A DNA stretch of 5,802 nt from Thermodesulfovibrionales bacterium (GTDB lineage Bacteria; Nitrospirota; Thermodesulfovibrionia; Thermodesulfovibrionales; UBA1546): NCBI GenBank assembly GCA_030018605.1, contig JASEHP010000105.1:1-5802 (forward strand), given 5' to 3'. A program made the translations under genes and the position numbers. Each line of letters opens with the position of its first letter. Positions within the stretch are counted from its first letter, which is position 1. Shown here piece by piece: positions 1 through 5,628 of this stretch. Under the pieces are notes generated by a model that did not search any database, was not told the DNA's origin, and was given only the letters and a program-made list of their open reading frames with translations.

Positions 1-17
1 AACGGGTAAAACCCGTT
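1..17. terminator. Palindrome at window edge, possible terminator of an upstream gene
   Basis: Bases 1-7 (AACGGGT) and 11-17 (ACCCGTT) form a perfect 7-bp inverted repeat around a 3-base loop. An A/T-rich stretch follows. An upstream plus-strand gene could end at the TAA at 7-9, which would make this its terminator. The left flank is outside the window, so the full stem cannot be judged, and the downstream stretch is not a clean T run. It could instead be an operator-like palindrome for the cytochrome gene. Confidence 0.3.
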
Positions 18-47
18 TATATAAATCTTATAACACAAATTCTTAGT

Positions 48-56
48 AGGAGGAGG
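48..56 (+). promoter_or_regulatory. Ribosome binding site of the octaheme cytochrome gene
   Basis: AGGAGGAGG ends one base before the ATG at 58. The first AGGAGG (48-53) has a 4-base spacer to the ATG; the overlapping second copy has almost none. This supports the ATG at 58 as the start and suggests strong translation. Confidence 0.7.
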
Positions 57-57
57 T

Positions 58-1278
58 ATGAAGATTTTGAAGGTATTTTGGGTCAGTATTTTAATGGCAG
101 TTGTGCCTTCCATTGCACTGGCTGCTGTGCCAAAGTCGGAGTGTGTTAAATGCCATGAGAAAGTAAATCCAGGAGTGGTAAAACAGCACATGGCAAGCAG
201 GCACTTCAGCACTGGAGTCGATTGCGCTATCTGTCATGGCTCTGATCATAAGACAATGACAGACCACAAAGCGGCAAAGATGCCTACCGCGGCAACATGC
301 GCCACCTGCCATAAACAGCAGCATGCCCAGTTCAAGGCAGGAAAGCATGACCTCGCATGGATAGCGGCAAGCTCGATGCCGATGTGGACACATCAGCCAA
401 AGGCGGTTACCGGAATGGGATACAGGGGATGTTCTGGATGCCATAAGATCGGCAGTAAGGCGCCTGAGGAAGTTAAGAGTTACAAATACGGTCACGCACA
501 GTGCGACGCATGCCATACAAGGCACACATTCTCAAAGAAAGAGGCTCAAGACCCAAGGTCATGCTCTAACTGCCACATGGGATTTGATCACCCCCAGTGG
601 GAAATGTATATGTCGTCAAAGCATGGCATCACTTGGTCTATTCCAGCTACGAGTGCTAATGCCCCGACATGTCAGACGTGCCACATGCCGAATGGAGACC
701 ACAATGTGATGACCGCATGGGGCTTTCTTGCATTAAGACTTCCAGAGGATAACAAGGAGTGGTTGAACGCAAGGGTAAAGATACTTCAGTATCTTGGCGT
801 GCTTGATGAAAAAGGCACACCCACAGAAAGGCTTGAACTTGTGAAGGCAGGCAAGGTAGCAAGGCTTACAAAGGAAGAGTTTCAGAAGGAAAGAGACAAG
901 ATGATGAAGGTGTGCACACAATGCCATAGCAGCACATATGCAAAGGACACACTTGATGCAGGAGACCAGATAATAAAGGCGTCTGACCTTCTTTTTGCAG
1001 AGGTTATCGGCATAGTGCAGGATCTTTACAAAGACGGCATACTCAAGAAACCTGCAGGCTGGAAATATGCCCCTGATGGTTTACAATTCTATGAGGCAAA
1101 GAGCAGCATAGAGCAGGAACTCTACCTCATATTCCTTGAATACAGGATGAGGGCATTTCAGGGAGCATTCCATACAAGCAATGACTATATGCACTGGTAT
1201 GGATGGGCTCCTCTCAAGGAAGCCGTACAGAGGATAAAAGACGAGGCTAAAAATCTAAGGGCAGAACATAAGAAGTAG
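58..1278 (+). CDS. Octaheme cytochrome c, hydroxylamine oxidoreductase (HAO)-like
   Basis: A secreted multiheme cytochrome of 406 residues. Residues 1-22 form a signal peptide with a likely cleavage after ALA, so the protein should act in the periplasm. Eight CxxCH heme motifs begin at C29, C56, C81, C125, C149, C169, C205 and C286. All end in His, which argues against the octaheme nitrite reductases with a CxxCK site. The spacing (seven motifs, a gap, then the eighth, then a helical C-terminus) fits the HAO family. In that family heme 4 (here C125-H129) is catalytic. D214-H215, just after heme 7, probably corresponds to the catalytic Asp-His pair of Nitrosomonas HAO. The C-terminal block around 372-383 is rich in His, Tyr and Trp. 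Relatives outside ammonia oxidisers are usually thought to reduce nitrite or hydroxylamine rather than oxidise hydroxylamine; direction here is undecided. At 406 residues it is short compared with classical HAO (about 550). No quinol-oxidising partner (NrfH/HaoC type) is visible, though the upstream side is cut off. Octaheme identity is certain; the HAO assignment is likely. Confidence 0.88.
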   Translation: MKILKVFWVSILMAVVPSIALAAVPKSECVKCHEKVNPGVVKQHMASRHFSTGVDCAICHGSDHKTMTDHKAAKMPTAATCATCHKQQHAQFKAGKHDLAWIAASSMPMWTHQPKAVTGMGYRGCSGCHKIGSKAPEEVKSYKYGHAQCDACHTRHTFSKKEAQDPRSCSNCHMGFDHPQWEMYMSSKHGITWSIPATSANAPTCQTCHMPNGDHNVMTAWGFLALRLPEDNKEWLNARVKILQYLGVLDEKGTPTERLELVKAGKVARLTKEEFQKERDKMMKVCTQCHSSTYAKDTLDAGDQIIKASDLLFAEVIGIVQDLYKDGILKKPAGWKYAPDGLQFYEAKSSIEQELYLIFLEYRMRAFQGAFHTSNDYMHWYGWAPLKEAVQRIKDEAKNLRAEHKK

Positions 1279-1296
1279 TCAGTTATTACGCATCTG

Positions 1297-1337
1297 AAAC
1301 AAACCCCGCCAGGATACACTCCTGGCGGGGTTTGTTT
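1297..1337 (+). terminator. Strong intrinsic terminator after the cytochrome gene
   Basis: Arms 1297-1314 and 1320-1337 are perfectly complementary over 18 bp around a 5-base loop. The core is GC-rich (CCCCGCCAGGA with its complement), and the right arm ends in TTTGTTTT. The left arm begins AAACAAA, so the structure could also work in the opposite direction. It lies 18 bases after the cytochrome stop codon and 21 bases before the next start. Transcripts should therefore largely end here, leaving the lipoprotein gene dependent on read-through or on a promoter inside the cytochrome gene. Confidence 0.92.
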
Positions 1338-1346
1338 TACTTGAAC

Positions 1347-1352
1347 AGGAGG
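1347..1352 (+). promoter_or_regulatory. Ribosome binding site fixing a TTG start
   Basis: AGGAGG lies 6 bases before a TTG codon at 1359. The next in-frame ATG is at residue 13, in the middle of the signal peptide, and has no such site. The TTG start gives a complete lipoprotein signal. The site begins 10 bases after the terminator stem, so folding of the hairpin need not block it. Confidence 0.75.
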
Positions 1353-1358
1353 TAAGAA

Positions 1359-1883
1359 TTGCTAAGAGCGCTCTTTATTTTGTTAGCCCTTTTTATGCTT
1401 GTCTCAGGATGCAAAAAAGATGAAAAGGCGAAAGCAGAGGAGAATGAGCAAAGATTGAAGAATATCATGAAGCAAGACCTTGCAAAGCTGCCCCATGCGC
1501 CTATGCCTGCTGAAAAGAAAGATAAGAAGGATGTCCCTATTGTCGTCTCTGAACAGGTGAAGGCAAAGTGGAAGAACATCACCCTCACCATTACAGATAA
1601 AACTAAAAAGAGTGAAACCGATATTACTATTTCTGTCGGAGGCAAGGGCAATATAGCTGGGACTAATGTGGCAATAGAGATAAAGGAGTTCCTCCCGCAC
1701 TTTATGATGGATGCCAAAGGCATAATTTCAGAGACCAATGAACTGAAAAATCCAGCAGTAAGGGTTGTCATCATAGAAAAGGATAAGACAATCTACACAG
1801 GCTGGATATTCAAAAAGCACCCGTCAGTGCCGTTGTTTATGCATGATGTTTTTGAGATTAAATTGAAAAATGCAGGGATGTAA
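1359..1883 (+). CDS. DUF2155-type lipoprotein
   Basis: A 174-residue predicted lipoprotein of unknown function. Residues 2-17 are a short hydrophobic signal ending in the lipobox V15-S16-G17-C18, so C18 should be lipidated and the protein tethered to a membrane. The next residue is Lys, not Asp, which gives no hint of inner-membrane retention. Residues 19-60 are a charged Lys/Glu-rich spacer. Residues 64-170 form a beta-rich domain resembling DUF2155: a VKxKW start (67-71), an FLPxFxMD-like block (111-118), NPAV (131-134) and a closing GWxF....P......HDVFEI stretch (148-167). I recognise this pattern from deltaproteobacterial DUF2155 proteins; a profile search would settle it. The start is TTG with a good ribosome binding site. 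It follows the cytochrome gene on the same strand across a terminator, so a role alongside the cytochrome in the periplasm is possible, but only by position. No Cys other than the lipobox one, no heme motif and no enzyme motif is seen. Confidence 0.75.
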   Translation: MLRALFILLALFMLVSGCKKDEKAKAEENEQRLKNIMKQDLAKLPHAPMPAEKKDKKDVPIVVSEQVKAKWKNITLTITDKTKKSETDITISVGGKGNIAGTNVAIEIKEFLPHFMMDAKGIISETNELKNPAVRVVIIEKDKTIYTGWIFKKHPSVPLFMHDVFEIKLKNAGM

Positions 1884-1978
1884 CATCGGCTCTGTCGGCG
1901 GTCAATAAGCACAATAACAGCATCTACAATTAAGCCAAAGTCCCTCGGTGATTTTTACTGCCTGAAAAGCCCCCCACA

Positions 1979-2008
1979 TTGACAGGGTTCTTCGGGAAGG
2001 TGAATAAT
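1979..2008 (+). promoter_or_regulatory. Possible sigma-70-type promoter before the radical SAM gene
   Basis: TTGACA at 1979-1984 matches the -35 consensus perfectly. AATAAT at 2003-2008 matches -10 at five of six positions, with an 18-base spacer. Transcription would then begin at about the ATG (2015), giving a leaderless message and leaving the GGAAGGTG at 1995-2002 untranscribed. Either the message is leaderless or this match is fortuitous. The rest of the 1884-2014 gap shows no convincing terminator or other site. Confidence 0.28.
1995..2002 (+). promoter_or_regulatory. Probable ribosome binding site of the radical SAM gene
   Basis: GGAAGGTG partly matches the Shine-Dalgarno consensus but lies 12 bases before the ATG, a rather long spacing. 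It conflicts with the -10 box candidate that overlaps its downstream edge: both cannot be used on the same transcript. Confidence 0.45.
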
Positions 2009-2014
2009 TAAAAT

Positions 2015-2959
2015 ATGACGCAGAGATATAATTCATTCGGCGCATATATGAAAAAGCGCTTCGGGACAACAGTCTACAAGGTTAATGTGGATGCAGGCTT
2101 CACATGCCCGAACAGGGACGGCAGTCTCGGCTTCGGAGGCTGTATCTACTGCAACAATGACAGCTTCAGGCCAAGCTCATGCAAGCCTTCAATAGCAGTG
2201 AAAGAGCAGATAAAAAACGGCATTTCATATCTGAGCAGGAGATACGGGGCAAGCAAATTCCTTGCGTATTTCCAGCCCTATTCAAACACGTATGCGCCTA
2301 TTGAAGAGCTTGAACTATTTTACAAAGAAGCCCTTGCCGAGCCCGCAGTCATCGGCATTGCAATAGGCACAAGGCCTGACTGCATTGACAGCGAAAAGCT
2401 CGCGCTGCTTGAGTCTCTATCAAAAAATCATTTCATCCTTGTGGAATACGGGCTACAGTCAATTTATGACAAAACACTCAGTTTCATAAACAGGGGGCAT
2501 GATTATAAAACTTTTCTTGATGCTGTTTCGCTCACGAAGAGCAGAGGAATAGCCGTAGGAGCGCATCTGATTGTAGGATTCCCTACAGAGACAAAGAAAG
2601 AGATGCTCGATATGGCGGATGAAATCTCCGGGCTTCATCTTGATTTTTTAAAGATACATCAGCTTCAGGTCGTAAAAGATACGCCCCTGGCGCAGATGTA
2701 TAAAGAAAATCCCTTCCATACATTTGAATATGAAGAGTTTCTGGATTTCATCGCGGATTTCATAGAAAAGCTTTCTCCTGATATTGTCCTTCAGCGGCTC
2801 TTTGCAACAGCGCCTGACAATATACTTATTGCGCCGAGATGGGACAGGAGCAGGCATCAGATAACAAACGACATACAGCAGAGATTTGTTGACAGGGATA
2901 CGTTTCAGGGGAAGAAGTATAAGGGACAAGGAGTTATTGCGCCTTTATCATCTCTTTAA
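2015..2959 (+). CDS. TIGR01212 family radical SAM protein (YhcC/YtqA-like)
   Basis: A soluble radical SAM enzyme of 314 residues, the usual family length. The N-terminal block runs from RYNSFG (4-9) to VNVDAGFTCPNRDG (23-36). The iron-sulfur cluster cysteines are C31, C43 and C46, spaced Cx11CxxC rather than the standard Cx3Cx2C, as expected for this Elp3-related group. Further family blocks are AYFQPYSNTYAP (84-95), GTRPDC (118-123), VEYGLQS (143-149) with NRGHDY (159-164), HLIVGFPTE (184-192), a KIHQLQVVKDTPLAQMY stretch, and a C-terminal LQRLFATAP....APRW region. Family membership is very likely. The substrate is not visible here. I recall the Bacillus relative YtqA being tied to wobble-uridine modification of tRNA, but that may not apply to this branch. 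The gene stands alone, 131 bases after the lipoprotein gene, and its last 12 bases overlap the convergent fusion gene. Confidence 0.93.
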   Translation: MTQRYNSFGAYMKKRFGTTVYKVNVDAGFTCPNRDGSLGFGGCIYCNNDSFRPSSCKPSIAVKEQIKNGISYLSRRYGASKFLAYFQPYSNTYAPIEELELFYKEALAEPAVIGIAIGTRPDCIDSEKLALLESLSKNHFILVEYGLQSIYDKTLSFINRGHDYKTFLDAVSLTKSRGIAVGAHLIVGFPTETKKEMLDMADEISGLHLDFLKIHQLQVVKDTPLAQMYKENPFHTFEYEEFLDFIADFIEKLSPDIVLQRLFATAPDNILIAPRWDRSRHQITNDIQQRFVDRDTFQGKKYKGQGVIAPLSSL

Positions 2960-5626
2960 GCTTTTCACCCTTCCCATTAATTCATCCGCGAAGAATTGAT
3001 GTTTATCGACGCTCTCTGGTTTTTGGGTCAGGTCCAATTCTGAGGGGTAAAATGGTTTTCCGAAAGTGATTTTTATTTTTGCCGGTTTAGGCAGGAATGC
3101 GCCTTTGGGAAGCGCTTCAAAACTTCCTTCTATATAAGCCGGCACAACAGGAACATTGAGTTCCAATGCAAGAATGCCGATACCTTTTTTAAATTCCATC
3201 AGCTTCCCATCATAAGACCTTCCGCCTTCAGGAAATATGCAGAGCGCTTTGTTATTTTTCAATACATAGGCGGAAAGCTGGAGGGCTTTGCCCAGATACG
3301 TTTCCGGGTCTATGGGTATAACATGCGCAAGTCTTGCAAAAAAGGCAGTCAGCCTGCCTGTGAAATATTTCTGGAAACCCTGAAAGTAGAGAGTCTTATA
3401 TGTGGTTAGTGGAATGGCAGCGCCTATGGCAAAGCCGTCCAGATTGCTGCAATGGTTTGGGGCGATGATAAACGGGACATGGGGGATGTTCTCTATGCCC
3501 TTAGCCTCAAGCCTGAAGAAAATTCTAAAGAACAGTTTGAACAAGAGCATCAGGCCTGAAACAAAAAACCATCCTATCAGTCCTTGTTTAATGCCGATTT
3601 TTTTCTTTTCCGCCTCCTCCGGTTCCTGCGAGAAGATAGAGGCAACACCCCCCTTAAATTCCCCCCTTCCCTGACCCCTAACTCCTAACCCCTTCATTTT
3701 CTCCACTATCTCTCCAACTGTCTGGATGTCTGACGCAAATGTCTCAGGAAGTTTTATCGAGAATTTATTTTCCAGGCTGACAACAAGCTCTATCCTCTGC
3801 AATGAGTCAAGCCCAAGGTCAAGTTCAAGGTTGTCCATGGATTGAACCGGCATGGGCTCTTTAAGAAAAGATTTTATGCATTCAACCACATTTCTTCCTG
3901 TTTCATCCGCCATAAGCTCTTTGTCTTCACTCTTAACTTTTTTCGCCACAGGCGAACCCGCCCGAGGCGGGAATTTTTCTTTTATCAGGTCTTTAATCAT
4001 AAACCTCCTTAATTTCCCGAGAGGCGTTCTCGGCAGAGGCTCAGGATAAAGACTAAATCCTTTAAGCCTTTGATATGAGGGAAGCCTGCCTGATATTTTT
4101 GCTATCTCCCATACCAGCGCCTCGTGGATATTGCCTGTCTGATGTTTTTTTGCGTATTCAAGATCCGGTACGATGATTGCGTGAAGAGCTTCTATCCTGC
4201 CTTTTTCTTCAATGCCAATGGCGCATATCTCTTTAATTAAAGGAATAGCCGAATATTCCTTTTCCACTTCTTCAGGATATATATTCTTGCCGGAGCCGAG
4301 AACTATTACTTCCTTTATGCGTCCTGTGATGAAAAGGTATCCGTCCCTGTCAATATAGCCGAGGTCTCCACTGAAAAAATAGTTATCTCTGATTGCCTGC
4401 TCCGTTGCCTGGGGGTTTTTATAATAGCCCTTCATCACCATCGGGCCCTTGATCGCAACCTCTCCTTCTTCTCCCGTGCCTAAAACCCTGCCGTCTTCAG
4501 GTTTTATTATTTTTATCTCTGCCGAAGGCAAAGGTTTCCCGGCAGAGCCGGCCTTTCGTTTATCTATCGGGTTGAACGTGACAACAGGAGATGTCTCTGT
4601 AATGCCGTAGCCTTCAAGCACCGTGAAACCCAATGCCTCAAGTCCTTCCATCACCTGAGGGTCAAGCTTTGCCCCGCCGCTTGCAAAGAACCTGAACCTG
4701 CTTCCAAGCGCATTATGGACAGGTTTTAATATTGCCTTGGTGATATTGATGCCAGTTTTTTTTCTCAGGCTTCCGGATAATTTCAATAAGATTTTCATCA
4801 GCAATAGCGCTGGAGCGGGCAGCCTTTTAAATTTATCCGTAATCCCGTTTCTTATCATCTCAAGCAATTGAGGAACGCCGACAAGGATAGTGACGCCGTT
4901 TTCTCTCATTGATGAGATAATGTCCGGCCCTTTTAAGCTCGGCGAATAGGTTATTGCCGTGCCTAAAAAAAGCGGCACAAGGAATGTGGACATAAACGGG
5001 TAAGTATGATGCAAAGGCAAAAGCGAAAGTACATTGTCATTTTTTGTGATGATGCCTATATTTACCAGAGCCTCTGCGTCAGAGCAGAAATTTCTGTGCG
5101 TAAGCATAACGCCTTTTGGAATCCCTGTTGTTCCGGATGTATAGATGATAGACGCAATATTCTCCGGTGATGTCTCAGGATAACGGACTGCTTCTTTAGC
5201 TCCGCATATTTCCTTAAAATCAGGAGAATCAAGGTTTATCTTCTTTATCTCAAGCCCGGTTGCTGCTTCATTTGCAATTGTTTCAGTCTTTGAGCTGAAA
5301 AAAATAACTTTTGATTCTGAATCAATCAAGAGATTCCGCACTGTCTCACTATTCAATTGTGAGTCTATCGGGACTGCAATTGCGCCGGCAATCATTATCC
5401 CCAGATACGAGGCGCACCATTCATGCCTGTTTTCAGAGAATATCGCAATGCGGTCGCCTTTACTTATTCCGATTTTTATCAGGCTGGATGCGATGGCTTT
5501 TGAATCCGAAGCAAATGCGCCGTAGGTTATCGTCTTCCATGTGCGGTCAAGATAATAAAAGGCAATATTATCCCCGTGCTTTTCCGATGTGTTTAAGAAT
5601 ATGCTGTGGATAGTGTTAGGAGCCAT
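2948..5626 (-). CDS. Fusion of acyl-adenylating synthetase, acyl carrier domain and PlsC acyltransferase
   Basis: An 892-residue, three-part lipid enzyme. Residues about 1-550 are an AMP-binding acyl-CoA/acyl-ACP synthetase: P-loop YTSGTTGIPKG (162-172), YGITETSP (340-347), SGD (419-421), GRIKEVIVLGSGKNIYP (435-451) and the C-terminal PxxPLGK with catalytic-type K538. Residues about 575-645 are an acyl carrier domain with LGLDSLQ, whose S608 should carry phosphopantetheine. Residues 682-706 are a hydrophobic anchor. Residues about 707-890 are a PlsC-type acyltransferase: NHCSNLD with the catalytic H725 and D730 (HX4D), FPEGG (798-802) and VPVVPAYIEGS (825-835). The likely role is activating a free fatty acid, loading it on the carrier and acylating a lysophospholipid at the inner membrane. 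E. coli Aas has a related pair in the opposite order (PlsC first) without this carrier domain. The start has no clear ribosome binding site, so coupling to an upstream frame ending two bases before the ATG is possible. Both linkers are encoded by repeat-like DNA. Substrate and acyl acceptor are inferred. Confidence 0.93.
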   Translation of the reverse strand: MAPNTIHSIFLNTSEKHGDNIAFYYLDRTWKTITYGAFASDSKAIASSLIKIGISKGDRIAIFSENRHEWCASYLGIMIAGAIAVPIDSQLNSETVRNLLIDSESKVIFFSSKTETIANEAATGLEIKKINLDSPDFKEICGAKEAVRYPETSPENIASIIYTSGTTGIPKGVMLTHRNFCSDAEALVNIGIITKNDNVLSLLPLHHTYPFMSTFLVPLFLGTAITYSPSLKGPDIISSMRENGVTILVGVPQLLEMIRNGITDKFKRLPAPALLLMKILLKLSGSLRKKTGINITKAILKPVHNALGSRFRFFASGGAKLDPQVMEGLEALGFTVLEGYGITETSPVVTFNPIDKRKAGSAGKPLPSAEIKIIKPEDGRVLGTGEEGEVAIKGPMVMKGYYKNPQATEQAIRDNYFFSGDLGYIDRDGYLFITGRIKEVIVLGSGKNIYPEEVEKEYSAIPLIKEICAIGIEEKGRIEALHAIIVPDLEYAKKHQTGNIHEALVWEIAKISGRLPSYQRLKGFSLYPEPLPRTPLGKLRRFMIKDLIKEKFPPRAGSPVAKKVKSEDKELMADETGRNVVECIKSFLKEPMPVQSMDNLELDLGLDSLQRIELVVSLENKFSIKLPETFASDIQTVGEIVEKMKGLGVRGQGRGEFKGGVASIFSQEPEEAEKKKIGIKQGLIGWFFVSGLMLLFKLFFRIFFRLEAKGIENIPHVPFIIAPNHCSNLDGFAIGAAIPLTTYKTLYFQGFQKYFTGRLTAFFARLAHVIPIDPETYLGKALQLSAYVLKNNKALCIFPEGGRSYDGKLMEFKKGIGILALELNVPVVPAYIEGSFEALPKGAFLPKPAKIKITFGKPFYPSELDLTQKPESVDKHQFFADELMGRVKSLKR
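3648..3692 (-). repeat. G-run array in the carrier-PlsC linker, G-quadruplex pattern
   Basis: On the minus strand, runs of G occur at 3689-3692, 3675-3678, 3669-3671, 3661-3666 and 3648-3653. The last four are joined by loops of 3, 2 and 7 bases, meeting the usual G3+N1-7 quadruplex pattern on the coding (mRNA) strand. The first part contains a GGGGTTA / GGAGTTA / GGGGTCA heptamer series, a tandem repeat with small changes. It encodes the Gly-rich linker residues 645-660. Confidence 0.75.
3942..3971. repeat. Two abutting hairpins in the synthetase-carrier linker
   Basis: Two perfect 15-base inverted repeats lie directly side by side. In 3942-3956, TTCGCC pairs with GGCGAA around ACA. In 3957-3971, CCCGCC pairs with GGCGGG around CGA. 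They encode linker residues 552-562 (FPPRAGSPVAK) of the fusion protein without breaking the frame. Their GC content and symmetry are unlike the surrounding coding sequence, and the second unit has a diverged copy at 5720-5734. This suggests a small dispersed palindromic element, though one window cannot prove dispersal. Confidence 0.65.
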
Positions 5627-5628
5627 TC

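Noticed and set aside
29..34. TATAAC as a -10 box for the cytochrome gene
   Set aside because: No acceptable -35 element lies at the right distance. The real promoter is probably upstream of the window.
91..525. A 144-codon minus-strand open frame opposite the cytochrome gene
   Set aside because: It is antisense to clear heme-binding motifs, is Cys- and His-rich only because it mirrors heme codons, and has no family resemblance.
1337..1774. A 145-codon minus-strand open frame, and a 98-codon one, opposite the lipoprotein gene
   Set aside because: The plus-strand gene has a strong ribosome binding site, a lipobox and a recognisable domain. The antisense frames are Phe/Ser-rich complements of Lys/Glu codons.
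1884..2014. Intergenic gap examined for a terminator, riboswitch or small gene
   Set aside because: Only weak, short pairings were found and no open frame with a start and ribosome binding site. Only the promoter and ribosome binding site candidates near 1979-2008 are reported.
3648..3692. C-rich stretch considered as a frameshift or assembly error in the fusion gene
   Set aside because: The frame is intact on both sides, with carrier and PlsC motifs in the same frame, and the G runs translate into a plausible Gly-rich linker.
3942..3971. Tandem hairpins considered as a CRISPR-like repeat or a terminator
   Set aside because: There is no spacer-repeat periodicity, and the sequence is in the middle of an intact coding frame without a usable T run on the coding strand.
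3402..4049. Plus-strand open frames (3402-3674, 3852-4049) inside the fusion gene
   Set aside because: They lie opposite well-conserved PlsC, carrier and synthetase motifs and show no coding features of their own.
5311..5613. A 100-codon plus-strand open frame opposite the start of the fusion gene
   Set aside because: It is antisense to the N-terminal part of the AMP-binding domain, has no ribosome binding site of note and resembles no known protein.
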